The notes under the pieces: generated by a model
What the model was told of the DNA's origin: nothing
Database searches by the model: none
The model's input: the letters and a program-made list of their open reading frames with translations, nothing else
Made by a program: the position numbers and the translations under genes
In this document: positions 12,501-23,900 of the stretch, piece after piece
Position numbering within the stretch: position 1 is the first letter of the stretch
Layout of the letters: each line of letters starts with the position of its first letter
NCBI RefSeq assembly: GCF_001949145.1
Contig: NW_019091383.1
Span: forward strand, 2,005,752 to 2,069,751
DNA length: 64,000 nt
Source of the DNA: Acanthaster planci
Lineage: Eukaryota; Echinodermata; Asteroidea; Valvatida; Acanthasteridae
Direction: 5' to 3'

Positions 12501-13596
12501 CAGAGGCTTTCTGAAATGCTCGACGGGAGTATTGATAAGCAGCCTACTTTTGACATTGTCACTTGCGATAGATCCATTACTGCATGAAGCATGGAGTATT
12601 GCTGTGTTCACAGCTCTCTTTGGCCTGTCTTCATCAGCAATGTACGCCCTTACTGATGTTCTTACCAAAGAACTGTTAGGCAGGGAAAGATTAACCAGCG
12701 CCTTCGCCTGGTCTTCAGCTCTTGGGGTAGCAGCGAAAATGCTCGGCGGCTTTTTACCGGGTGAGTGCCAAAACAGTATAAAAATTCGTAGGAACAAACA
12801 CGTAGCTAAACAACATCTCTGTATGATCTGCCATTCAGTCTTGAAGAAAAACTATGGGTCCAAGTTGGTAGCGCTGAAGCGTCCAAGTTGGTAGCGCTGA
12901 ATGCAATACCCATCGACCCTCAGATGGCTATTATCGTGTGAATGATACCAGTGACATTTTACTTCTGAACCTCTACCTCCACACGATAAATAATTAATTG
13001 AGTGTCCCTCGCACCCAACAGAACATTTTATAATTATGAGCCCTATGTATGGTGACCTCGACGTTTTGACCTTCGTTTTCCCGTCATGCCATCATGACAT
13101 ACCAAAAAAATCTGTTGGCTTCATTTCGTTATTGGGTATCGCTGCCTCGGTCTTTTAACATATGGTCAGTAAACAAGCCGGTTTAAAGGAAAAGCTATCC
13201 TCCGTCCGCTAATAAGCAACACAAAACCGGAGGCCACAGTTTGGCTGAGTTTTTCGCACTGTGCTTTCGAGCGTCGACAATTTGGATCGAAATCAGACAC
13301 ATTTTGCATAGCCCACACGTGGACACAAATGACCGAAACTGTAAAGTGCGAAGGCAAAAACAAAAGAGATGCCATATTGTATTTGAAAATACGGGGGTGT
13401 CTGTTCCGCCCGCCATTCTAAGGCTGAGAACATCCTATAACGCCGTGACCTTTTACACTTTGAAAATGTCTGTTCTTCTACAGGTTGGGTGTATGACTCG
13501 AGCGGTACCTACGACCTGGCTTTTGTCATCATGGGCGCTGCACCAGCTGTGGCCGCTATCCCCCTGGTCATCGGAAAAATTTGGAAAGAAATATAA
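9542..13596 (+). CDS. SLC16-like MFS transporter, copy 3 (complete)
   Basis: Four coding exons, all phase 1: 9542-9734, 11425-11568, 11960-12760, 13484-13596 (stop TAA), total 1251 nt, 416 aa. The product is a 12-TM-type permease of the monocarboxylate transporter (SLC16) group of the major facilitator superfamily. Support: the loop 2-3 motif DKFGRRR near residues 73-79, the TM4-5 region FNKRYTLANGISHTGQ, YGWRGATLLLAG, a hydrophilic central loop rich in E, K, D and H, and the C-terminal GWVYDSSGTYDLAFVIMGA. The classical MCT N-terminal PDGGWGW box is not conserved (NANGGFIVLTS occupies that place), so it is a divergent subfamily and transport specificity is unknown. Intron 3 contains two units of the 23-bp repeat that is expanded in copy 1. 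It is the only complete intact member of the array in the window. Confidence 0.88.
10992..11074. repeat. Two adjacent short hairpins in intron 1 of transporter copy 3
   Basis: CTTGTGGGGTACT (10992-11004) pairs with AGTACCCCCACAAG (11017-11030) with one bulge. CTTATGGGGTAC (11043-11054) then pairs with GTACCCCACAAG (11063-11074). A further TACCCCACAAG word lies near 11267. These are probably remnants of a small inverted-repeat element. Confidence 0.6.
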
Positions 13597-15340
13597 AGAT
13601 CATTGTGCCCAGATCACAATAGGAACTGTGAAGTGCCATCCCATCTTACTACGTACTACTCTTAACATACTTGCCAAATTTGGCTGGTGCCCCGACTTAT
13701 TTTTTTGTATCAGTTGGCTGCACGAAGAAATTTTCCTTGCACTGGAGTCCCATCCTGGTCTAGAGTAGAAAAAATAAACAATGTGTTTCGACATGCACGA
13801 GTTCAAACTCCAACTATGTCTTGAACTAAAAGACCGAATTCCACCCAGGGAGTGCAGGGATTAGAATATTGTTATCAAACCGTCTCCAGCTGTAACCCTC
13901 GGAGTTTCAGTGACGTCCATCGGTGGTCGCACAAACGACACACTTATAAAGCAAAGTGCATGGCAACACCGTCTTGTTGAGAAGAAATTCTGGAATCTTT
14001 TCAGCACGGTGGTATTTTATATGCATGTTGTCGATTAATCTGATTTGGCGGAGCATCGCCATTCAATATATCAAGGTCGATCGAGGGAACCTCCCCTTTC
14101 AGCGTCATCAAAGTCTACTATTACTGATAACGGTATGTTTAAACAAGTTGTAAACAAAAACATAATCATTTAATTTGACATTGATTATATTGAAGTAAAT
14201 GTATTTTTCGTATAAAACAAAATGCATATACCTGCAATAACCTCTGGATATATAGATATGGAGGGTATCCCCAAGTAAAATGTAGCACCGCGTGGAGAAT
14301 AAATATGAATCTCACGCCGAACTTGTTTTCATCAGACTTCCCGTTTGGGACTGACTTAAAACGTTTTCGGGTTTCGTTTTGAAGATCAAATTTGAAAAAA
14401 ATATCTATTAGAAATTAACTTGGAAAAATATGTCTCGTACAAGCAAATTAGATTTCAAAAAAATCATCTCGTCAAAATGATTTGTTATCATAAATGGAAA
14501 CAATATAGATCTCATAAGAACGATCTGGAGAATATATCTCGTACAAAAGAACGCTGGAAAAATATACATGTATCTCGTAGAAACAAAGATATATATATCA
14601 CAAAACGGAATTTGTAAACGCTTCACTTTTTGAAATTAAATACCAGTACTGATGGCACTACAAGGCTTTCATAGTCACCGAACACAGTAAAGAGAACTGC
14701 AACTTTGCTCAGCTTTATCGAAAAGATCATTATGGATTCTTAAGTCATTCGCTTGACGCCTTACCGTATTTATAAGCCAAATGTTCATGTTTTTTAAAGG
14801 AGCACGATCCTTGGATCAAAATACTCATTGCGAATGATGTTGGGGACAATCTGGTGAGTACCTTGACATATTGTAATCATTACAAGAATGCAGTACTGAT
14901 CCCCCCCCCGCCCCAAAGCTTGACGAAAAGCCCTACGGCCGTTGTTCTTTCAAGGCTGGGTTACTTGTGACTTTTCAGTGTACATGTGCAGTACATGTAC
15001 TGTACATGTACATGTCGGCCTATGTACCGCACCGTCGTCACGAACGTATATAAAAACCTGGACTTGCAACGCCTTTGTATGAAAAAAAAGCCAACCAGCG
15101 GCCATAGTGACCGACTTGGAGCCGAATACAAATGCGTGGGTTGATGAAGAACAAATTGAACAAAGGCGGGCATTGCCAGGAAAGCTTGGTGTTCGGCTCG
15201 TTAAAATGGCCGCGAGTGGATTCAATGACTCTCTAAGCTGTTGAGGGCATTGCGAGTCCAGATTTTATTATACAAGTCCGTGACCGTCGTAGACTTGGCC
15301 CAGGAAAGTCAAAGCCGCGTTTCCGAGTCGCACTGTGCGG
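13597..15340. other. Intergenic, transporter array to DHRS11 region
   Basis: The first ~760 bp are homologous to the 3' flank of transporter copy 1. At 14400-14620 there is an AT-rich stretch with irregularly spaced ATCTCGTA-like words (about 26-44 bp apart) that stays open on both strands, which looks like degenerate repeat. Near 14985-15015 overlapping ACATGTAC palindromes cluster. No gene was recognised. Confidence 0.55.
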
Positions 15341-15664
15341 AGGCTAGTCTTGGTTCAAGCGGGAAGAACTCCACAGCGGACTCGATCGAGCACATGTACC
15401 GCGCGCGCTGATTTCTATTGCGCCCTCTCGTGACTTCATTTCACCAATCGACGGTGCGTGGCTCTTGTATGCAAAATAGTAGTTTAATTATTCACATTGA
15501 CCGAAGGATACAAAACAGACTGTTAGAGCGTTGAAGCGGGTTCGCACCAAGAGCGTCAGCTTGTTATTGCAGTCTTCAGTATTGTTGTAGGAAGTCTTTT
15601 ACAAGCTTACTTCTTCTCTCCTTGTTCCAAACCGACCGCGGCCACCGACTAGTACTGGTACTTT

Positions 15665-16127
15665 AGGGTCGAGTTCGGGCGGTCCGCTCTTGACAGGGGT
15701 TTCGTGTTCTCGCGCTCGAACGGTGGGAACACGACCCAAGAACAATGTTCTCGGAACAGGACCCCACACCACCTCCTCGTCAGGATTTTACACGAACACA
15801 CGGAAAAACTCGTGAGATTTGATTTTTGAACAGCCGCAGAAAGTACCGATGTGGCTTTACAAAGACAATGGAAAGTTTTGCAAAATAAACATTAATAATT
15901 TTCCATGACAGAAATGAATTTTTTTAATTGAAAAGACGTTAGCCCAGCTATCCATCATTAACTCTCGAAGAATGCACAAGGACGCTGCCATGTTGCACGT
16001 TGCTTGCCACTAATAACTACTAGCGCTAAGACCCAGTTGTGCGTTCCCGGCGTTCGAGCGACCGACCCACGAACAACAAATCGAGCTGTTCGTGAACAAA
16101 CGAGAGCAAGCAGTCCGAACTCAGCCT
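15665..16127. mobile_element. Non-autonomous DNA transposon (MITE family A), copy 2
   Basis: Second copy of the element at 1709-2158, in the same orientation, with the same inverted ends (AGGGTCGAGTTCGGGC at left, GAACTCAGCCT at right) and the same internal landmarks, such as AAAGACAATGGAAAGTTTTG and CCACGAACAACAAATCGAGC. It has no open frame. ACTAGTA occurs on both sides (near 15650 and 16128) but not immediately at the left end, so it is not a proven target-site duplication. Confidence 0.75.
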
Positions 16128-16130
16128 ACT

Positions 16131-16286
16131 AGTATGTTCAGCCATGGAGGTAGAATCTACCTCCATGGTAGTATGTTCAGCCATGGAGGTAGAATCTACC
16201 TCCATGGTAGTATGTTCAGCCATGGAGGTAGAATCTACCTCCATGGTAGTATGTTCAGCCATGGAGGTAGAATCTACCTCCATGGT
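16131..16286. repeat. Four tandem 39-bp units, each a perfect palindrome
   Basis: The four units are essentially identical (16131-16169, 16170-16208, 16209-16247, 16248-16286). Each has arms CCATGGAGGTAG and CTACCTCCATGG around a 3-nt centre, joined by a spacer beginning AGTATGTTCAG. The period is divisible by three, so both strands read 13-residue repeats. These are by-products of the array, not genes. It directly abuts the right end of MITE family A copy 2. Confidence 0.97.
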
Positions 16287-16837
16287 TCAGCGTCGCGTAA
16301 TTCAGTTCTTCTACATTACATCACTTAATACTAATAGGCCACGCGATGCAGTTAATGGATCCATATTCATCACATATAGATTCAACTGGAATTTCCCGGG
16401 CACTGATTGGTTCCTCCGGACATCCGGAAGAAAAGTAGAGGAAAAGTTAAACGATTTGTAGGACGTGCCGTCGATTGGTGAAATGAAGTCACGAGAGGGC
16501 GCAACAGAAATCGGGGCGCGCTCCATATGCTCTCTGCCGTCTTGGCCCAAGACTAAGTGGTAGCCAACACAATGCACTGATGACCTTCCCGCTTCAGCAA
16601 CAAAGCAAGCGTGAAGCCTGGCTGGCCTTGTTTGTATACCCGGGCCCCTCCCCCACATCCATTATTTTGCGCACAATGCATAAAGGTCCTGTAATATTGA
16701 AAGTCACTCATCCGTGAACCGAAAACACCCGAGACGAGAATTTGTGGGAAGGCCCTATCAGAATGCCGTTCGACTACCGCTTTACCGGATTCTAGTGATC
16801 AATCCTTAGTTTAGTAAGAGCAGTCGGGTTTTGAGTG

Positions 16838-19800
16838 ATGAATTCTCACGACGTTTCGATGAAGAGGTGGGCGGGGCGCGTGGCTCTAGTTACCGGTGCA
16901 TCTTCTGGTATCGGTTGGGAGATCGCTCGGAATCTAGTCCAGCACGGAATGAAAGTGATCGGATGTGCACGCAACGTTGTAGCAATTGAGGTATTTACAC
17001 ATGTACACTTGCACGTGAAAGTATGATACATGTATATGTAGGACACTTCGATTCAAGTGCTTAGTCATTCAAATTAATAGCCCAATCATCTGTCTGTTGT
17101 ATGTACACGGTCCTAGCTTGGGCAAAAATAGCAAGATGAAACTATACATTTTGTTTGACTTTTTCAGTTTTCAGTGGCAATGACTTAAAAAGACAGGAAA
17201 TCCCGACAAAATTTTATGTACTTTACCCCGAATTTGGCCGATTTCACGAACTCCTCTTACACACTGTATAAAATTTTACTTTTAGCTTCCACAAAGTGCT
17301 GTTGAAAACAAACGCATATGAAGCAGATCAAATTGAGTAAAATTACGTTAAAAACCCTAAATACTAATTGCTGCCCCTTTCCAGGAGGAGTCTACCCTCC
17401 TCAAGGAGTCCCAATCCCCTGGTCTTCTCTACCCGATAAAATGCGATCTGTCTCAGGAAAAGGACATTCTGGCCATGTTTGATGTGATTTGGAAGAAGTT
17501 CGGAGGCGTGGACGTCTGCATCAACAACGCGGGGTTATCTCAAGCGGCTAGTCTTCTCGATGGGGACACCAAGAAATGGAAAAACATGGTTGATGTAAGG
17601 AGTCTCTTGTGGGCCATTTAGAACCCTACATAGCGGGAGGTGGTTGGTAGATTCACTGTCGTTAAAGGGCGTGGAATATGATTTTTATAGGCTTGACTCT
17701 GGCAGTTGTTGGCAACGCTTAAGATACGTTTTAGAGCTTTTATAAACACGCCAGACAGATTCTTTGAGCAGGCCAAGGAAGACTGCGTCGGGAAGAATGG
17801 AGCTGATGGGTGGGATGGGGGGGCTGGGTAAGTCTATGGGCTGAAGACGGTCAGGCCATGAAGGAATAAACCCTCCATAGTTAGGCTGAGGGGAGTTGGG
17901 CTAGGGAGCGGGTTTGACTGGGTAAGGTTGGGGTCAATGAAGAGGGTTAGGCGGATGATGAGGGTTGGGCTGGGGAGGGTTGGGCAACTTGGGCAGATGG
18001 GGAGGGTTGGGCTGTGGAGAGGGTTGGACTGGGGCGAGTGTGCAGAGCAGGATGGAAAAATGAGCATAATCTTGAATATAATTATGGTGTAAGCTCCAGA
18101 ATTAATCTTGAACATGCATATCTAATCACAATGTTGCTTAAAGGTTTTTTCTTTTGTGGTTGATTCTGACTTTTGCACTGAAATTCTAAGAAGATGGAAA
18201 CTGCTTAATCTAATAAAGTGAAAAAAAAATCAAATTCGGGAAAACCTAGTACAGTTGTGGTCAAGACTTTCTTTGTCAAGTTTTTGTCTTTGGTCCTTCA
18301 TGCCTGTGTTTCGACTATACCCACGGATAACAAATCAAAAAGCTTAATTTGTGTACACCAGGTCAACATCCTTGCAGTGGCGATATGCACCAGGGAAGCT
18401 GTTAAACAGATGGCCCAGAAAGGAGCCGACGACGGTCAGGTCATCAATATTAATAGGTATGCTCATGAATATTCACAGCTGACTCATGCACTCAGCAGCC
18501 TCCATTTTGATCTTGGTTTGCCATGGATTGTCAAATTTAGATGGATCATGTCGTTGACCTTTTTTTCTCAGGCACACTGTAAAAATGATAAAATTGCAAG
18601 CAGGCCTACCCAGTCCTTTACACCACACACCATCAAGACTCCACATTCTTCACTGAGTTTTGAAATTATTCATTAGTCTTTCGGGTCACAAGGTGACACA
18701 GAATAGAGACAGCCATTTCTACACGGCCACCAAGTTTGCCATGACGTCGATGACGGAGGGAGTACGGCAGGAACTCAGGGAGATAGGATCTATGATCAGA
18801 ATTGCTGTAAGTGACAGCCCTGTGATGCTTCCATCCTACAAGGGGTGACAGGGGAAATCTAACACGCCCTGTTGAATTAATCCATGTTGTCTGATGTCTC
18901 CTGAATTTGTATTAATTTATTCTTGTTTTTAACAACATGTAGGTTAAAGCCCTATCATTTATCTTCGTAGGGGCCCTGGGGATGTTCAGTTTCAGAGGTG
19001 GGCAGAAAGCCCTAGACCAATTTGTTAAGACTCTAATTATTTCTGCTCCAAATTTGCAGCAATCACAGGAAAAATCACAAACGATACTTAAAAGAAATTC
19101 AGTGGTCAATACTTCAGCAATTACAAGGCCGAAGAAATTAGTCATTTTTCAACCCTGAAATTGATTTTTTTTTTCAATCATTTTTCTGCAGAGTATATCA
19201 CCTGGCATTGTGGAGACAGAGTTTTTATCTAGGATGTACCCCGACAACCCTTCCAACCCTGCAGCATTATACAAGTCAATGCAGGTAAGAGACAGGTGAC
19301 AGACTTTAAGTCAACTAGGGTGACGCTTCAAAGCCCATCCGTCTGGTCTTGAGTTGGTCTCAACTGCAACCCGGCTCCAGACCTCGAGACAAAAGGAGGG
19401 TAAGGGCTGAGGTAAACGAAATGAACTGCGGAATTTAAGTTCACATTTGGAGCTTTATTAAGCTGTTTCAGTCAGGTGGGAAATAATGGGCCGAGGTGGG
19501 GTTGAGAAAGAAGACAGAGATCATGGCAGGGATTTCTTGACCATTTATGAAATGCTCGCTGAACTTTTTACTGGAGATCACAGGTACTAAGAACACTGGT
19601 ATCAGGTGTCCATCTAAGTGCGTTCATCTTTTCCATTTCAGTGTATACAACCAGAACAGATTTCGACCACAGTGCAGTACATTATGGAGTTGCCACCGCA
19701 TGTGCAGGTGATAAGATGGAAACGCATCAACCCGATTTTAATTAACACCAAGTCTAAGTTTTATGCAACGTTTCAACTTCGAATGGTTTATTTTTATCTG

Positions 19801-20095
19801 ATGCATTGCCACAGTATTTAAATCAGCCAAAGTGATGGGGGGTCATCACAAATCCCTGGCAAGTCACTGTGTCTCAAGTTACGAGCTATCTGAATGAGTT
19901 GCAACAGAGGCTTTCCTTTTACACTGTTCGTCCCCTTTATTCACCTAAAACACTGGTGCACATTGACAAGAAGCGCAGTTTCCCTATGGCTGGGAGTCTG
20001 TTCTTATTCATCCTATTTATGGTTTCCAATTTTCCTTTTTAACTTGAATGCAGGTTCATGACGTTCAAATCAGACCGACAGAACAACGGAACTGA
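16838..20095 (+). CDS. DHRS11: DHRS11-like short-chain dehydrogenase/reductase
   Basis: Exons: 16838-16990, 17385-17594, 18362-18456, 18677-18806, 19192-19284, 19642-19707, 20054-20095 (TGA); 789 nt, 262 aa, against about 260 for human DHRS11. Classical SDR features: cofactor motif TGASSGIG at residues 19-26, NNAG at 98-101, Asn123, catalytic Ser in INSLSGH (153/155), and YxxxK at Tyr168/Lys172 (HFYTATKFA). The C-terminal ending QIRPTEQ is the DHRS11 signature. Family members reduce steroid or other carbonyls with NADP(H); the substrate here is inferred only from orthology. The first ATG of the open frame is used; a second in-frame Met is residue 8. Intron 2 is G-rich. The gene converges on GTF2H3, whose stop codon is 855 bp beyond this one. 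Confidence 0.9.
17790..18045 (+). repeat. G-rich degenerate tandem repeat with G-quadruplex motif in DHRS11 intron 2
   Basis: Imperfect repeats of GGGTTGGGCTGGGGA-like sequence on the coding strand. At 17962-17984 five runs of three or four Gs are separated by one- or two-base loops, which is a strong G-quadruplex pattern that would also be present in the pre-mRNA. Confidence 0.8.
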
Positions 20096-20950
20096 GTAGA
20101 CCACTCAGAAGTCTACAGAAGCAGTACTAGTTAACCTGTAAGAGCTGAGCTTCTGACAGATTCTACCTCTCCCTCGCCCCAAGAACTTGGCTGTCTCATG
20201 TTTTTCTGAAACTTTGTATGCACATAGAGATGCTCCTTATCAGCACAACCGAGAACTTGTGCTGATTCTGAGTGTCTCTACAATTCAACACACGGTGGTG
20301 TTACAGTTGTCTGGAGTTAACGGTCACACCTGTCAGCTCACACATGCATGGAGCACTCCCATGGCAAAACTGTCAATTTTTGGCTACAATGTCTCGGCAA
20401 ATGGGCTTAACATGAGAACAGTACATCTGATTTTCACCAAATTGGGGTTAAAATGACAGTGAGAGTTAACTGAGAATACTCTTGATGGATAAGAGCATTA
20501 AAAATACGCTGTGACAATATGGCAAAACCTGTTGGGGTGGGGGGATTTCCACCCCTGGCTCTTTTAGGGTTAAAACATCTTTAGGCCCCATTAAAATAAG
20601 GAATATTTGAAGTTATTCAATACAGCTGTCTGTTATTACTGCAAAATCAGGTACGTGTAATCATTTATACTGGTAACAAATTAACAATCTTGGATGCCTA
20701 ACAGCTCAAATCTGACCACTTGTCATTCTATCACTAGCAAAATGAAGATCAATTTTCTGAAACAAATTATCAAAGAATTTCTTGAACATTTGTGAAACTT
20801 GAACAACTGGCTGCCATTTTCACATTGTAGCAACGTGCACACATACATGGTGGAAAAAAAGGACATGAACTTAACCACACGTAGAAAATGTATCAAAATA
20901 CAAATAAACTCTTTGAAGCGATTTGTCAAACAATACCTGAAGATGCCACA
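20096..20950. other. Convergent 3' region between DHRS11 and GTF2H3
   Basis: This stretch should hold both 3' UTRs. A + strand AATAAA is at 20903-20908, only 43 bp from the GTF2H3 stop codon, so the two transcripts may overlap. No reading frame is convincing. Confidence 0.5.
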
Positions 20951-23900
20951 TCAGCTGGTTGGGAGGGTAGATTTCCTCTTCTTTTTGGCCTTCAGGATGG
21001 GTGCTGTTTTCAACTTAAAGGCAGTGCTGTTGAGAGATCATTGAATTCAAGATTTCAGTTTTCATATGTGTATTGAATTAATATACCATAGACAAGTCTC
21101 ATGCAGCCACTGAAACCTTGAGTTACATGTAACCTCAACAAATTTTGAAAATCCTAAAATTGTGAATTATGTCCAAGGTATAACAGGCTCAGATTTTTTA
21201 ATACACTTTATTCAAATTTTAGCCCGTCACTTTTAATTGTCAATGCAATAAACTAAATTCTTTTACTGACAAAACTATACTTACTGGCAAGTGGAACAAA
21301 TGGGGCTGTAGGTGCAGAAAACTGGGGAAGGACATGAACATGAAGAATTGGTTTCTAGTATTTGGATGGCAACTTTCCAATTTTCTTTTCTGAGTTCACA
21401 GTTTGCATTTCCTAAAATCGGAAGGGCATCTCTGGGACTGATAAAAAGGGAGTTACGTTTGTCGCAGTAAAATGAAATAAATTAGGGAGATTTGATTAAA
21501 AAGTCACTAATGGCGTTCCTTGCAAAGATAAATTTGTATATGTGAAATAGGACTTATAGGACCTCAATTGTCAGGGGGTATTACATCATTTATTCACGCA
21601 GTGACTTTGACCAATCACTGGTAGCCTGCCTACTGAGTGTAACTTACAATGTAAGATGTGCTTTTAAAACCTAGAATAAACAAGCTTCAATTGGAGCAAA
21701 ACCATGTACTATGTGCTCTCAGGTCTGCGTAAATCCATCGCCCGTTTGTCTGCTTAACTGTCTAAAGTTTGTGGCAATATAAAAAGGTTTTATACTTGAG
21801 CCGAAGTTTGACCAGAGAAGTTTAAATTGATTAATCGATGTCCACGGTGTCCATGATGCAAACGATAACCTGAGTTTTGTAGCCCTATATAGCCCTAATG
21901 AAGTGAACTACATATACGATTTTGTGAAACCGAAACCTGGACATTTTGTTACGGAATACACAGAGGGTCACTGTTCAAATTATTTGGGTATAGCTCTACT
22001 TACTTGAGAGGCAGACAGAGCAGACATAGCCAATGTCGATGAGTGTGCGATGGCAGAAACACGCCGCACGATAGTCAACATGGATGGCTGGTGGGAGAAC
22101 CAGTGTATCCCGGAGACTGGGATCTGGTAGAAATGCCCACTGACAGAAGAGAGTACCAGACATGTCAAGTGTAGAAAAAAAGTTACAAAGAAGTAACCCA
22201 GGGTTGTTTAAACTTGCAGTATAATCCAAAGGACAAGACACTGTCAATATTCTGCTATCAACTGTCTGTACAAACTGTACTGAAATGAGCAAACCCTAAA
22301 TCCTCCAAAACCCATCAGGTTTTATAGGATTTTGCAGGATTAAGGATGGGTGGAAGCTTGATGGCTTCTGCAGCACAAAGGATGTTTGCTACTGGTTTGC
22401 CACAAAGTGGGCCAATTTGGAAGACGAAGGAAGGTTCCTGGCCAAATTTGCCTCTGGAGTATGGATTACTCAACTTCAACTCCATCTGATGCACGCACAC
22501 TCACAACTTATGGATGGGAGCGTTGTGAAGGTCAGTCTTTGCAACCGACTGTTGTTTATGTGGAACAAGGGTGACTATTATGAAAGTAAACTTCTCAGAG
22601 ACTTCAGCAACCTTTCAGACAAGATCGAAATTGCAGCTGAACTCACCAGTAGGTACTGCAGAAGCCCACTAATCTGTGGTATTTTGAGGTACATTCCGCC
22701 AGTGATATCACATGCCTAGGAATGAGATAAAATGGACAAGCATGAGCTCTCGGCTCTCTGGATATGTACAGATAAAGCAAGCTATAATTTAAGCTGTACG
22801 AGAATATCTCAACAGGCGAGCACAAGAGTGGCAACCATTCACTCTCGAAAATCGCAACATTGTTGCAGAGTGTCTTGACTGGGGACACGAGCACCGTGGT
22901 CAAACTTGAACCGATGCTTGAGCCTGTCTAAAGTTACCCACCTGTTGCAGTAGACCAGAGTCTTTTTCCAAAATACAAGCATCAATTGGAATGCTCTGCA
23001 AAAGAGATGAGCAACAAAGTTGATGAATTGTTCATTTGGTATTTTCTAACCCCTTGACGACAGGATTTTTTTTCCGAAAGCCGACTCCAAGAATTCCAGC
23101 CTCGCTTGGCCATGAAGGCCACCTGCCAAATCGCAAATTCTTGGTTTGTGACCCTGCGTGCTCTGCATGCTTTGAATTACACAGTGAAAAGGCTCATTGT
23201 TTGGTGGCATGCGGCTCTACTCACGCTTCCACATTCCCGTTGCCTCTTTTCAAAATGGGGACTATTGTGAAGCTGGTTATTATGATGCAAATTCGGCCTT
23301 TTCATTTCTTGGCAACACACAAAGGCCAATCACCATATATACAAGAGCCAGGGCCTGCCTTCTGTCTCCGTGTTCGCTTGAGCGTGGGCCAAGAATATGA
23401 GCTGAAAAGGGGGCTGAGGATCTCAATTTTTACAGTGGCTCTTACCGTCTCCCGGCGCAAAGGGGTTAAAATATTTACATATTGTGAATAGTACATGCAC
23501 ACATAAAGGTATTACCATCTCCCACAGACCTTGACGCTATCAGAAGAGTGGTGGAAAAAGCATGGAACACACCAAAAATATGTATCAAGTCCATGCTAGG
23601 TGCACGCTAGTGGGCCAAGAGTATTTCTACCAACACAGGTTAAATGATAAAGTCCCTTAGATTAAAAACTTCCGTGCACAAATTGCGGAAGCAATACGGT
23701 AGATGCAACATTTCAGAACCTGTTTTTGCGCGGTGAAGATTACATTCATGAAGTTCATGTACTGCGAGGCACTGTCATCCGCGGCTTTGATGACCTGACA
23801 AAAGAGACATCAGAGAGAATGCATTAATTGTTGGGTCAAGGTTTGGCTGATATCAGGGAATAGTTTGGGCACTGGTGGTCACTAGTTTTTATGGGAGCCA

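Larger units (their letters stand above)
15341..16565. repeat. Long inverted repeat enclosing a MITE and a palindromic array
   Basis: The strongest arms are 15401-15458 and 16464-16521: 58 bp each, inverted, with only a few mismatches, and sharing the core TTGCGCCCTCTCGTGACTTC. Weaker similarity continues outward with indels, for example CTAGTCTTGGTTCAAG on the left against TTAGTCTTGGGCCAAG in the complement of the right. The ~1 kb between the arms contains MITE family A copy 2 and the 39-bp palindrome array. The right arm ends about 270-320 bp upstream of the DHRS11-like start codon. Confidence 0.75.

Noticed and set aside
14408-14626. Opposed open frames of 65-72 aa
   Set aside because: AT-rich degenerate repeat with ATCTCGTA-like words; no homology.
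16026-16328. Frames on both strands reading 13-residue repeats with MEV or MEVD units
   Set aside because: By-product of the 39-bp palindromic array; no start context, splice support or homology.
22315-22500. Minus-strand frame ending [10 protein letters not shown], resembling the end of p34 (SLPPVL)
   Set aside because: It lies between exons 10 and 9 in the wrong order for a C terminus; the true terminal exons with complete zinc-finger cysteines were found at 21321-21285 and 21026-20951.
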